Assembly: GCA_029881495.1 (NCBI GenBank) | Contig: JAOUMJ010000006.1 | Coordinates: forward strand, 1 to 64,000 | DNA from: Nitrospinota bacterium | GTDB taxonomy: Bacteria; Nitrospinota_A; UBA7883; JACRGQ01 | Reading direction: 5' to 3' | Length of the DNA: 64,000 nucleotides | Part shown: piece after piece, positions 1 to 8,805 of the stretch | Numbering within the stretch: position 1 is the first letter of the stretch | Layout: the number at the start of each line of letters is the position of its first letter | Program-made: the position numbers and the translations under genes | The notes under the pieces: model-generated | What the model saw: the letters and a program-made list of their open reading frames with translations, nothing else | What the model was told of the DNA's origin: nothing | Database searches by the model: none

Positions 1-2
1 CC

Positions 3-1409
3 CATGTGCAGGATGGGAAGCCGGTCGGGAAGTTCTGGCTTTCGCTTACTTTCTCGATGATGATGACTATTACGGCCCTTTGTTATTTTGTCCAGCGAAA
101 CCCGAGAAAGAACAGGAGTTACGCCGTGCCGCTCATGATATCGAAATCGGCTTCGGCCCTGTCGGCTCTTTTTTTCTACCTCTTCGCCGCAGAAGTGGAA
201 AAATATTTTGCATACATAGTTATATTTATTGTCGATGGTTCTCTTTTCTGGATGACTTTGTTTTTTTATTTGAGGACATATAAGGCATGGTTTGAGAGCC
301 AAATCACAATTTTCAGGAAAGAGGCGAAAGACCCAAAAATCACCCCCCCCACAACTGTCATTGCTCTTAAAGGCGATGACAAGTTTAAATTGCTCGAGGA
401 TGTAGTCAAGCAGACTGGATTTATAGATGTCTTGAACGACCATTTCAAAAAATCGGGAAAAACTGATAAAAATAATTTTTCTGTGGTTATCAAACCCAAT
501 TTTATGTTTTTACACCATATAAAAGATTATTCAACCTATACCGACCCGGAGCTTGTTGAAGCTCTTGTAGATAAGATCCACTATGAGGGATATACGAACA
601 TTACCATCGTTGAAGCGCAGAGCACTCTGGGTAACTACTTTAACAACAGGGATGTGCTGTCGGTGGCGAAGTACGTCGGATATTCTGAAAACAAAAATTA
701 CAAAATAGTCGACCTGACGAAAACCATGGTCGAATACGATTACGGCGGTAGACTCGGCAAGCACTGCGTGGGACCGGCGTGGCGGGATGCCGACTTCAGG
801 ATATCCTTTGCGAAAAACAAAACCCATGTGTTTTGCAACTACACACTCACTCTTAAAAATATATATGGCACACTCCCAATGCAGAACAAGCTGAAGGAAT
901 ACCATACGAAACGGGAGTACGACTGGCCGACGATAGAATCTATGAAACATTTTTGGGTGCACTTCGGTTTTATAGACGCCTTTTCCAGCGCTGACGGCCA
1001 GTTTGGAGTTATAGTGGATCCAAAACCGAATCACACAAAAACGATTATCGGCGGCGAAAACCTTATTGCTGTTGATTGGGTAGGAGCAAAGAAGATGGGC
1101 CTCGACCCGGACGACCCCAATGTTGGGCGTTTTCTACCGCTCGCAGTTGAAGCCTTCGGGAAACCGGAAGAAATCAAATGGGTCGGCGATAAATCAGTTT
1201 ACCAGCCGTGGGAAAATGTAAGTGAGGTTTTCATCAGATCACTCGACCTACTAGAGGAGGCTTACCATTTCAGCAACTTCTTCTTCTCTGGCGTAGCCGC
1301 TATGGATAAACATTTCAGTTATAAGGTTACGGCTTTGCCGAATCTTTTGCTACGAAAATTCCTGATTCCTTTCAAAAAGATTTTTTATAAATATGATCAC
1401 TTAGGCTAG
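3..1409 (+). CDS. DUF362 domain protein with N-terminal membrane segments (5' end cut by window)
   Basis: The frame is open to the left edge, so the true start probably lies outside; the first in-window start codon is a GTG at 6. About 467 residues are visible. Three hydrophobic segments lie near residues 11-30, 43-62 and 68-90, followed by a soluble domain from about residue 125. That domain has the features of DUF362: a VIKPNF core near residue 160, a region concerned with 'TDPELVEALV', and a late GG-x-NLIAVDWVGAKKMG stretch. DUF362 proteins are of unknown function and some carry ferredoxin domains; this one has few cysteines and no cluster motif. The next gene is convergent. A membrane-tethered cytosolic enzyme of unknown reaction is the most that can be inferred. 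Confidence 0.75.
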   Translation, partial: HVQDGKPVGKFWLSLTFSMMMTITALCYFVQRNPRKNRSYAVPLMISKSASALSALFFYLFAAEVEKYFAYIVIFIVDGSLFWMTLFFYLRTYKAWFESQITIFRKEAKDPKITPPTTVIALKGDDKFKLLEDVVKQTGFIDVLNDHFKKSGKTDKNNFSVVIKPNFMFLHHIKDYSTYTDPELVEALVDKIHYEGYTNITIVEAQSTLGNYFNNRDVLSVAKYVGYSENKNYKIVDLTKTMVEYDYGGRLGKHCVGPAWRDADFRISFAKNKTHVFCNYTLTLKNIYGTLPMQNKLKEYHTKREYDWPTIESMKHFWVHFGFIDAFSSADGQFGVIVDPKPNHTKTIIGGENLIAVDWVGAKKMGLDPDDPNVGRFLPLAVEAFGKPEEIKWVGDKSVYQPWENVSEVFIRSLDLLEEAYHFSNFFFSGVAAMDKHFSYKVTALPNLLLRKFLIPFKKIFYKYDHLG

Positions 1410-1465
1410 AAGATCTACTGAAATGTAAAATGTTTTTACAGATAAAGATAAGGCTAGAAAACAGC

Positions 1466-1900
1466 TTAGGCTGCTTCTTGGATTCCTTGTTCTTTGAGAC
1501 TTGGAGCATGGGCGATCTTTATCGCAGGCAGCATTCCTGTTTGAGTAGTTATGTAATTAACGTAGCCCTCCTGCGTTTCAGGCGAATCACCATCGGTATA
1601 TCTCTTTACCGCTTCCTCAATTGCCAGATCCAGATATGATCTTTTTCGCAAAAGTGCCTCATGTGCCTTATACCCGGTTTCATAGTCGGGAAAGATTGCG
1701 ACTCCGCCTTCATCACAGCCGACGGACTTTAGATATTTCTTCACATGGTGCGAACATTGAATATTACCTGGATTATTATTTCGCCATGCCTTTGTTCCGC
1801 CGAGATTGTATGAATCGGTACCGTCAGAATAAATATATCTTATGTAATCTTCTCCTGTTTTCGTATCAGTTCCCCACTCAACATTTACGACTTCTTTCAT
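1466..1900 (-). CDS. Small phage-like protein with RNNNPGNI motif
   Basis: This 144-residue protein starts with ATG at 1900 behind a good Shine-Dalgarno (AAGGAG, seven bases upstream). Residues 40-47 read RNNNPGNI, followed by a GGVAIFPDYETGYKAHEALL stretch and an EEAVKRYTDGDSPETQEGYVN region. This order (NPGN, 'FPDYETG', 'Y...E.YVN') is typical of a family found in phage structural/peptidoglycan-degrading proteins related to PRD1 P5-like annotations and in some effector proteins. There is no signal peptide and no other phage gene nearby. It may be a remnant of an integrated element, given the tRNA-Gly gene less than 1 kb away. Exact activity unknown. Confidence 0.6.
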   Translation of the reverse strand: MKEVVNVEWGTDTKTGEDYIRYIYSDGTDSYNLGGTKAWRNNNPGNIQCSHHVKKYLKSVGCDEGGVAIFPDYETGYKAHEALLRKRSYLDLAIEEAVKRYTDGDSPETQEGYVNYITTQTGMLPAIKIAHAPSLKEQGIQEAA

Positions 1901-1971
1901 TAGCGCTCCTTTTTAGGATTTTTTCCATAGCATCTGCCATGCCAACAGAGGCTAGTTGGACGACATAATAT

Positions 1972-2448
1972 TTAGGGGGAAACCGCTTCTTCAGGATAAA
2001 TATCTTCTACTGTAATCAAAACAGGCGTCCGGTGATGTGCTGTGTGTGCCTCCCAAAGAGTTCCAGTTACAAACACCCTTTTTTGCATAAGGTGTCCAAA
2101 TTTTTTATGCATGTCGCCTCTCAATACCAACATGATTTCCTTAATATCTTTTTTGATGAATTTGATCCACGATTCCTCTTGAGAGGTTATTGCCACACAA
2201 ACAGGGGCATCTAGTTTCAATATCCAATAATTCTCACGCCTGTCGCCTTTTTCAACACTTTCGTAATTAGGCGGTCCGGGAAAAACTTTCTCATATATTT
2301 TCCCGGAGATTTTCACGACGGTTGGCTCACTATCCAGACACTCAAGAATCTCATCTGAATTTACTGGTTGCGGAAAAATGAGAATCGACGAAACCGCTAT
2401 TATCACAAATACCGCCCCCAACATGGCGATACGTTTATCAGAATTCAT
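1972..2448 (-). CDS. Secreted or membrane-anchored DUF4431-like protein
   Basis: 158 residues with an N-terminal hydrophobic segment (about residues 8-25) that is either an uncleaved signal anchor or signal peptide. The mature part has an FPGPPNYESVEKGD stretch, then a WILKLDAPVCVAI strand and a C-terminal 'RVFVTGTLWEAHTAHHRTPVL' type segment, which I recognise as the pattern of DUF4431, a small periplasmic domain of unknown function. ATG start at 2448. It sits alone between the phage-like gene and the tRNA and reads in the same direction as both. Function not known. Confidence 0.6.
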   Translation of the reverse strand: MNSDKRIAMLGAVFVIIAVSSILIFPQPVNSDEILECLDSEPTVVKISGKIYEKVFPGPPNYESVEKGDRRENYWILKLDAPVCVAITSQEESWIKFIKKDIKEIMLVLRGDMHKKFGHLMQKRVFVTGTLWEAHTAHHRTPVLITVEDIYPEEAVSP

Positions 2449-2660
2449 GACTGCATTACACCGAAAATATACCGAAAATCAACTGTTTTTTTTCGACTGG
2501 AAATAGTATCTAGACTCAGGCCTACTGATCTAGCCTTGTACTTATCGTGACTTTTTAAAAAGCAGAACTCTGCTGAGAAAAACAGTGAAAGGATAGCCCG
2601 GAACCAGCTGCCCGTAGCGACTTTATTTCGGGTGTTTCTGAAGTTATTTGAAGGAAAAAA

Positions 2661-2735
<75 letters not shown>

Positions 2736-2791
2736 TTAATAGGAAATAGGATTTTACTATTTTCGGGAAAAAAGTCAATCTGTTTGAATGA

Positions 2792-3304
2792 TCAGCCTGT
2801 TGATTCCCCCACATGGCGGATCTTCGTATATCGTGCTATTTCAGGGTCTATGGTTGCCAAATCTGACTGGGACAGACCGTGCTTCCCAATCCAGCCGTCC
2901 GCCATATGATGGATCATCTCCATCCCTGTCTCGATATCGTCACTCCTCCGCCGCCACGGATCGAGATAATCCTTTAATAGATGGCGCTTCTCCTCGGGAA
3001 TCTCCACATAGACTACGTCGTCACTCTCCTCTACGCGGAAAATCTTCACGCTGTCGAAAGGATTGTTAGGCAATACATCGCTCTTCAGGTCGAAGTTTCA
3101 TCCGTGGAGCGGACAAACTATCTCCCCCTGCTCACCCTTCAATGTACCATCGCAAAGATGCCCCCATCTGTGAGGGCAGATGCTGTCTAACGCCGAATAG
3201 CCCTCCTTTAGCCTTACAAGCGTATTCCTCCTCCCTCCGATCTCCACTCACTTTTTCGATGAAACCGGAAGTTCTTCCCTTTCAGCTCATTTGTAGAAGC
3301 TCAT
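2792..3304 (-). pseudogene. Decayed Rieske [2Fe-2S] ferredoxin-type gene with three in-frame TGA codons
   Basis: A single uninterrupted minus-strand frame from ATG at 3304 to the stop at 2792 encodes a Rieske-domain protein of about 170 residues, broken by TGA at 3287-3289, 3248-3250 and 3098-3100. Between the stops the family is clear: SICPHRWGHLCDG is Rieske box 1 (C-x-H) and EIVCPLHG-stop-NFDLKSD is box 2 (C-x2-H). The third TGA stands exactly where family members usually have tryptophan (HGWxFDL), so a single TGG to TGA change explains it. Box 1 also has W where glycine is usual. Other genes in the window use TGA as stop, so recoding is unlikely. A 93-residue C-terminal piece (from TTG 3073) could still be translated but would lack the cluster. 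Confidence 0.8.
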
Positions 3305-3486
3305 GCCCACAATCTTTACCATCGGGAAACCACCTTCCCCCGCAGCCAAATAGAGGATAGCCATTCAAATGCCGTAACAGGTAATAAAAGAAATTTATTT
3401 GAGGTATGCTCCCTAAAGCGTTAATCTACCCGTTTTTTATGGACAGATGGAATTTCTTGCAAGGAGAGATGTAAAAATACCCAAAT

Positions 3487-5247
3487 ATGAATAAACTGAA
3501 TTTATTCGAAAGATTTTTCCCGTTCCTGAAGTGGTGGCATCTTGTAAACAGACAAACCATCTTCAGCGATCTCTTTGCCGGAATAACCAACTCTTTCATA
3601 GTCCTCCCCCAGGGGGTCGCGTTCGCGATGATAGCGGGTCTGCCGCCTGAATACGGGCTATATACCGCAATCGTCCCTCCAATAGTAGCCGGACTTTTCG
3701 GCTCCTCGCTCCACCTGATATCGGGACCTACAACAGCGATTTCAATCGTGATCTTTTCCACGGTTAGCCCGTTTGCCGAAGCGGGAACGGGGGAGTTCAT
3801 CGCGCTGGTTTTCTCTCTGACATTTCTGGCGGGGCTTATTCAGTTCCTCCTTGGGATCGCCAGGATGGGGACGATCGTAAATTTCATTTCACACACTGTC
3901 GTGATCGGATTTACGGCTGGGGCGGCGATATTAATAGCAACGAGCCAGATGAAATACTGCCTGGGCATCCCTGTTCCGCAAGGGGAAACATTCCTGCACA
4001 CATGGATATATCTCATCAAGGCGTTCCCGTCGCTGAATCTCTACGACCTTGCCATCGCGCTAATGACAATCGCGCTTATCATAGCCGTTAAAAAACTCAA
4101 TCCCCGCTTGCCGGGAATGCTTATCGCCATGATAATAGGGAGCATCGCTACGTTCCTTATCGGTGCCGCCGAACATGATATCAGGCTAGTCGGCTCCATA
4201 CCGTCGCATCTTCCACCCTTATCAAATCCGTTTCATTCGCTTGAGGCGCTGAAGAAATTATCTTCGGGCGCGTTTGCAGTCGCGATGCTCGGCCTTATCG
4301 AAGCCGTTTCGATTGCGAGGTCGGTAGCTGTGAAATCGAGACAGCGGATCGACGGCAACCAGGAGTTTATCGGGCAGGGTCTTGCGAATATCGTCGGGAG
4401 TTTCTTTTCATGCTATGCCTCTTCCGGTTCGTTCACAAGGAGCGGGATAAACTACACCGCGGGAGCAAAAACGCCGGTCTCTGCAATCTTTGCCGCGCTC
4501 TCTCTGGCGCTTATCGTGCTCCTTTTCGCCCCTATGGCCGCATACCTGCCGATAGCCGTCATGGGGGGCATCGTGCTTGTTGTCGCATACAATCTTATCG
4601 ATTTTCACAGCATCAAAATAATCATCAAGGCCGGAAAATCCGAATCGTCTGTTTTACTCCTCACGTTTCTGCCAACGCTGTTCCTCGACCTTGAGTTCGC
4701 CATTTACGTCGGCATCATGTTTTCCCTGATCCTCTATCTGCGAAAGACCTCAAAACCGAGCATGATCATGCGCGTGCCGGATCCGAACTCCGAGAGACGT
4801 CCGTTCGTTACAAACCTTGAATTGCCGAAATGTCCGCAGTTCAAAATAATCAGGATAGATGGATCCATCTATTTCGGATCGGTAAACCATATCGAGCACG
4901 GACTGGAGATGATGGGGAGTGATCCTTCCACGCATCATCTCCTTATCGTCTGTTCGGGAATCAACTTCATCGACATAGCGGGGGCGGAAATGCTGGACAA
5001 GCAGTGCAAACATCTTGCTGAATCCGGCACACAGCTCTACTTTTACGGAATAAAGGCGGGGGTGCAAAATATGCTCGATAAAACGGGACATCTGCGGGCC
5101 TGCCCTGAAAAGTTTTTCACATCAAAAGAGACAGCCATCGCCACCATCATCAAAAGGCTCGATTACGATGTCTGCGCGAATTGCACCCACAGGATATTCA
5201 TTGAGTGCAAAGATCTACCATCTCCAGGCTCGACAGGAAAAAACTAA
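3487..5247 (+). CDS. SulP family anion transporter with STAS domain
   Basis: 586 residues, normal length for bacterial SulP (SLC26-like) permeases. The N-terminal half begins with the family pattern DLFAGITNSFIVLPQGVAFAMIAGLPPEYGLY, followed by ten or more membrane segments up to about residue 425. A cytoplasmic STAS domain spans about residues 440-555. The C-terminus has a cysteine-bearing tail (CANCTHRIFIEC). The ATG at 3487 has only a weak ribosome site close by. SulP members carry sulfate, bicarbonate or dicarboxylates by proton or sodium coupling; the substrate cannot be read from sequence. It is a single-gene unit with a convergent neighbour. Confidence 0.9.
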   Translation: MNKLNLFERFFPFLKWWHLVNRQTIFSDLFAGITNSFIVLPQGVAFAMIAGLPPEYGLYTAIVPPIVAGLFGSSLHLISGPTTAISIVIFSTVSPFAEAGTGEFIALVFSLTFLAGLIQFLLGIARMGTIVNFISHTVVIGFTAGAAILIATSQMKYCLGIPVPQGETFLHTWIYLIKAFPSLNLYDLAIALMTIALIIAVKKLNPRLPGMLIAMIIGSIATFLIGAAEHDIRLVGSIPSHLPPLSNPFHSLEALKKLSSGAFAVAMLGLIEAVSIARSVAVKSRQRIDGNQEFIGQGLANIVGSFFSCYASSGSFTRSGINYTAGAKTPVSAIFAALSLALIVLLFAPMAAYLPIAVMGGIVLVVAYNLIDFHSIKIIIKAGKSESSVLLLTFLPTLFLDLEFAIYVGIMFSLILYLRKTSKPSMIMRVPDPNSERRPFVTNLELPKCPQFKIIRIDGSIYFGSVNHIEHGLEMMGSDPSTHHLLIVCSGINFIDIAGAEMLDKQCKHLAESGTQLYFYGIKAGVQNMLDKTGHLRACPEKFFTSKETAIATIIKRLDYDVCANCTHRIFIECKDLPSPGSTGKN

Positions 5248-5329
5248 AAAAGGCGATGGAAGGGAAATCCCGCTCTTTCCAATCAGGCGATATTGAATAG
5301 GAACAAAGGAAAGATCTTCGCAGGAAAGC

Positions 5330-6031
5330 TCAGGAACGTTTCATCTCTTCGTCCAGCTTGGCGGCTATCTCGGATATCTTCGCGGTAAGATCCATATCGA
5401 ACATGGTATCGACCTCAATATTGTGCTTTTCCAGCTTTGTCTTCATTTTTTCAAGATCCTTCGTCTGCTTTTCAGAAGCCTCTCTCAGCTTCATCAGCGC
5501 GAGATACGATTTTTTGATCGTATTGTAGCTGTCGCTTAGCTTGGCGTTGACCGTTTTCAGCAAGAGCTTATTGAAAGAGCGTTCCAGCCCTTCATTCACC
5601 ATCGTTATCGACCAGTCTACTTCCAGGATGGTAGCTCCACGCTCAGCGCAGGCGGTAACATCGGCAGTCCGTTCACTTTCATCGATGATCGCCATCTCTC
5701 CGAAACAGTGCCCCACCCTGTCGTATCTCTTGATGACCGTCTGTTTTCCGGCGACTGTCCCTTTTACGACAGTGTGCCCCTTCAAAAGCCAGAATACCAT
5801 CATGTCGAATTCACCCTTCTTGATGATCGCCTGCTTCGGAGGTATCTCTTTCAGCTCAATATATGGAATGCCATCGTTCCCGCAGAGATTGACCAGAAGC
5901 GGCCAGAGGTTTTTGGGAAATACCTCCTCGAAAAACGGAATGAATTTGAAAACTTCAGGATTTACCGGATTCTTGGCTTTCGTGCGCCCCTCAAGATACT
6001 CCTTTAATTTGTCTTCGAGCCTGTCAGCCAT
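5330..6031 (-). CDS. Cyclic-nucleotide-binding domain protein with coiled-coil tail, no DNA-binding domain
   Basis: Start chosen at ATG 6031, which has GGGGAG six bases upstream; an ATG at 6043 is also in frame. The 233-residue product has a cNMP-binding beta roll at about residues 50-160: the phrase VGHCFGEMAIIDESERTADVTA is the phosphate-binding cassette (GEMA..E..R.A), with serine/glutamate at the usual positions for Crp/EPAC-type folds. From about residue 165 the protein is helical and heptad-like (EASEKQTKDLEKMKTKLEK), not the winged helix of Crp. It is therefore more likely a regulatory adaptor than a transcription factor. Partners are unknown; the gene stands alone between convergent and co-directional neighbours. 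Confidence 0.75.
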   Translation of the reverse strand: MADRLEDKLKEYLEGRTKAKNPVNPEVFKFIPFFEEVFPKNLWPLLVNLCGNDGIPYIELKEIPPKQAIIKKGEFDMMVFWLLKGHTVVKGTVAGKQTVIKRYDRVGHCFGEMAIIDESERTADVTACAERGATILEVDWSITMVNEGLERSFNKLLLKTVNAKLSDSYNTIKKSYLALMKLREASEKQTKDLEKMKTKLEKHNIEVDTMFDMDLTAKISEIAAKLDEEMKRS

Positions 6032-6221
6032 GATTCTCCCCAATAATCCGGTATTAAATACAACTTTTGACTACAAAACGGACTTTCATTCTATTCCCAT
6101 GAACATCAACTTTCAAGAAAGATATAAATATCGCTAGTTTTCGATTTTCACCCTCTTGAATTTTTTAAAATGAACGAAACATCCATAATGGCTGCTTGCG
6201 AAAATGCCTTGCGAGTGACGC

Positions 6222-6722
6222 CTACTTCGCCCTGTAAATGACTGTTTCCCTGTAAAGGAGTATCCCTTCACTGTTAACAAGCGAAAAATCGCTCATGAGG
6301 TAATCGTCCTCGATGAACCACTCTCCTCTTAAAGTCCTCCCCTCGGTTTCCTGAGAGAAGGTGATCAGGTTTTCGCTGATATTTTTACCGCCGGAGTACT
6401 CCGCTATCGGATTCATATCGCTGTTATAGATTATGCTCCCGGCGGAGTTCGACGATATCGCCACCTTTATATGTATATCCGGTTTGCGTTTTCCAGAAAT
6501 GAAATTGTCGATCTGGACCACTCTCACAGCTCCGTCTGAAAAAAGACCCACCCTGCTTTTAAACCGGCTCCCTTTTATCTGCGGATCTGAATTCACGTTA
6601 TACTCCACTCCGACCGCCTCGAACTTCTTCCATGTTCCCGCATGCGACGGCACTGAAAAAAGAAGTGAAAAAACCGTGACTGAAATGAAAACCGCCCGAA
6701 TCGTGGATATCTGTTTTTCCAT
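6222..6722 (-). CDS. Secreted protein of unknown function
   Basis: The start is set at ATG 6722, where MEKQISTIRAVFIS opens a clean signal peptide ending near SHA|GTW; an in-frame ATG at 6755 would add 11 poorly signal-like residues. The mature protein is about 140 residues, beta-rich and cysteine-free, with a central IDNFISGKRKPDIHIKVAI stretch and a C-terminal RGEWFIEDDYLMSDFSLVNS segment. I do not recognise the family. It may be a small periplasmic beta protein. It diverges from pepA, with 79 bases between starts, so the two promoters must lie close together. Confidence 0.6.
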   Translation of the reverse strand: MEKQISTIRAVFISVTVFSLLFSVPSHAGTWKKFEAVGVEYNVNSDPQIKGSRFKSRVGLFSDGAVRVVQIDNFISGKRKPDIHIKVAISSNSAGSIIYNSDMNPIAEYSGGKNISENLITFSQETEGRTLRGEWFIEDDYLMSDFSLVNSEGILLYRETVIYRAK

Positions 6723-6801
6723 AGCCTTTAAATATACTATACTGCACATGTTCAAGTGAAAAATTATCCGTGAATCCTTATGAATGGAGTATTGAAGTTA
6801 A

Positions 6802-8295
6802 ATGATAAAACTTAAAGTCGAGCCGATAACATCGGAAAAAGCCGTTACCGAAGCAGTGGCAATTTTGGTCTATGAAGATGATAAGGAAGGGGCATCATAC
6901 CGTGAACTCGATAAAAAACTTGGCGGGAAGATAGCCTCCCTCATAAAACAGAAGAAGTTCGTTCCGAAAAAAATGGCGGTACGCTCCATCGACAGCATGG
7001 GAAAAATAAAGCCGGACAGCGTAATACTTGTCGGCCTTGGCAAGAAAGAGGCATTCTCCGAAGAGATTCTTAGAAGGGCTTCCGCAAAGGCGGCCTCTGC
7101 GGCCGCGGGTGTCAGGGCAAAGAGTTTGACCATAGCCATCGATCCATTCATCACCACGCAGTTCAAGGCGGAGGAGCTCGCACAGGCGATGGCGGAAGGG
7201 TTGATCCTATCGACATACTCCTTTGCCAAATACGGCAAGAAGGAAGAGGACGTAGACGACGAAAGCAAACTTAATCTCGCTGTCATCGCTCAACGCAAAG
7301 ATACCGCCAAGGGAAAGAGAGGTGTCGCCGTTGCGCAAAACGTCTGCTACGGCGTATACCTCGCGCGCGATCTGCAGAACCACGCCGGAAACATCGCTAC
7401 GCCAACGTTCATCGCCAACGCCGCAAAAAAGGAGTGTGCCAAAGCTGGCGTTCGCTGCAAGGTGCTTGGCAAACGCGAGATAGAGAAGCTGAAAATGGGC
7501 TCCTTCCTCGCTGTGGCAAAAGGGAGCGCGCAGGAACCGAAGTTCCTGATTATGGAACATATGAAAGGGCCGAAAAGCGAAAAGCCTTTCGTGCTCGTAG
7601 GGAAGGGGCTTACTTTCGACAGCGGCGGAATTTCGCTCAAACCTTCCGCAAACATGGAAGATATGAAATTCGACATGAGCGGAGGAGCCGCAGTGATAGG
7701 AACGATGGTGGCGACCGGCCTTCTGAAAACCAGGAAGAACATTGTCGGTCTTGTCCCGTTAACGGAGAACATGCCGGGGGGAAGGGCCAACAAGCCGGGC
7801 GACGTCATCACCGCTTCGGACGGACAGACTATCGAAGTGCTTAACACCGACGCCGAAGGGAGGCTTATCCTCGCCGACGCTCTCGTCTACGCGAAACGCT
7901 ACAAGCCTGCGAAGGTTGTCGACTTGGCTACGCTGACTGGGGCTATCGTCATATCGCTAGGGCATCAGGCGACAGGACTTTTCGGCAACGACCAGAAACT
8001 GATCGACAAGATAATCGCCTCTGGCGAGAAGACCGGTGAGCGCTGCTGGCAGTTCCCGATGTGGGAAGAGTATGAGGAGATGATAAAGAGCAAGATCGCG
8101 AACGTGAAAAATGTCGGCGAAAGGGGCGCTGGCTCCATCACGGCGGCTGCGTTCCTGAAGAAGTTTACCGATTACCCCTGGGCTCATCTTGATATTGCCG
8201 GTACGGCGGACAATGCGAAACCGACCGCGCCATACAATACCCCCGGAGGCACAGGTATAGGCATACGCCTCTTATTGGATTTGATTAACAAGTAG
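6802..8295 (+). CDS. pepA: Leucyl aminopeptidase (M17)
   Basis: A cytosolic M17 metallopeptidase that removes N-terminal residues from peptides. Its 497 residues match the family. The C-terminal catalytic domain has GKGLTFDSGG at 267-276 (metal ligands K268 and D273) and the family signature NTDAEGRL at 348-355 (metal-binding D and E, catalytic R). The N-terminal domain (about 1-165) is the usual macro-like regulatory part. ATG at 6802 with AGT-rich upstream sequence and no strong Shine-Dalgarno; a terminator-like hairpin follows the stop. Some homologues also bind DNA in Xer recombination; nothing here tests that. Confidence 0.95.
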   Translation: MIKLKVEPITSEKAVTEAVAILVYEDDKEGASYRELDKKLGGKIASLIKQKKFVPKKMAVRSIDSMGKIKPDSVILVGLGKKEAFSEEILRRASAKAASAAAGVRAKSLTIAIDPFITTQFKAEELAQAMAEGLILSTYSFAKYGKKEEDVDDESKLNLAVIAQRKDTAKGKRGVAVAQNVCYGVYLARDLQNHAGNIATPTFIANAAKKECAKAGVRCKVLGKREIEKLKMGSFLAVAKGSAQEPKFLIMEHMKGPKSEKPFVLVGKGLTFDSGGISLKPSANMEDMKFDMSGGAAVIGTMVATGLLKTRKNIVGLVPLTENMPGGRANKPGDVITASDGQTIEVLNTDAEGRLILADALVYAKRYKPAKVVDLATLTGAIVISLGHQATGLFGNDQKLIDKIIASGEKTGERCWQFPMWEEYEEMIKSKIANVKNVGERGAGSITAAAFLKKFTDYPWAHLDIAGTADNAKPTAPYNTPGGTGIGIRLLLDLINK

Positions 8296-8311
8296 GTCGG
8301 TTTTTTTCATC

Positions 8312-8344
8312 GGCGGCACGGACACTCCTGTCCGTGTCTCCGCC
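8312..8344 (+). terminator. Hairpin downstream of pepA
   Basis: Left arm GGCGG plus CACGGACA, loop CTCC, right arm TGTCCGTG, bulge TCT, then CCGCC: a 13-bp stem with one 3-base bulge, 17 bases after the pepA stop. No T run follows, though a run of seven T lies just before it (8301-8307), so on the minus strand an A/T-flanked orientation is possible. It may be an mRNA-stabilising or dispersed hairpin rather than a true Rho-independent terminator. Confidence 0.4.
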
Positions 8345-8435
8345 CAGTGAGAAACTTGATTATTAACTGGCGTCCCCCTTTGTCCCCTCCTTGTGCGCTT
8401 ACGCAAACAGATCAAAGCTGAATGCTCCCTTTTCT

Positions 8436-8714
8436 CCCCTCCTTGCGCGGATGCGCAATAAGGAGGGGTGCAGGGGTGGTTCACATTTCAAATCGAAAAG
8501 CAAAATTCAGGAATTCAGTGAAAAAATCGATAACCCCTCCTGCACCTCCCCTTTTGGCCTTCGGCCAAGGGGAGGAGTTTGTTGTTGGTTCCGATAGCAC
8601 CGCCTACGACCAAGGGGAGGAGTTTGTTGTTGGTTCCGATTGCACCGCCTTCGACTAAGGGAAGGAGATAGCTGGTGATTCCGAGATTCCAGCCTACGGC
8701 CAAGGGGAGGATGG
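8436..8714. repeat. Composite repeat, copy 1: strong hairpin, inverted arms and four 45-bp units
   Basis: This fills most of the 510-base gap between pepA and dapF. It opens with a hairpin (CCCCTCCTTGCGC, loop GGAT, GCGCAA, bulge TAA, GGAGGGG; 8436-8468). Next come related inverted arms GGAGGGGTGCAGGGGTGG (8462-8479) and the reverse of GGGGAGGTGCAGGAGGGG (near 8534-8551). Four units of exactly 45 bp then begin at 8557, 8602, 8647 and 8692, each starting GCCTWCGRC. The core, from the GGGGTGCAGGGGTGGTTCAC arm through to the 45-bp units, recurs at 11028-11174. Because the period is divisible by three, a minus-strand frame appears to code 15-residue repeats, but there is no sign it is translated. 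Confidence 0.8.
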
Positions 8715-8805
8715 ATAGTAATGTTTCCAACCACAGATACTCTCATCTCCTTACGCGATAGCGCAAAAGGGATGGACCGGGAGCCGACGTTCTTCCTGCT
8801 AAAGC

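Noticed and set aside
3098-3100. In-frame TGA read as tryptophan or selenocysteine
   Set aside because: Other genes in the window, for example accC, end in TGA, and two more TGAs interrupt the same frame at positions that are not family tryptophans or cysteines.
8515-8730. Minus-strand frame with 15-residue repeats ending in GAIGTNNK
   Set aside because: The protein repeat is a by-product of the 45-bp DNA repeat, which is divisible by three; no start context or homology.
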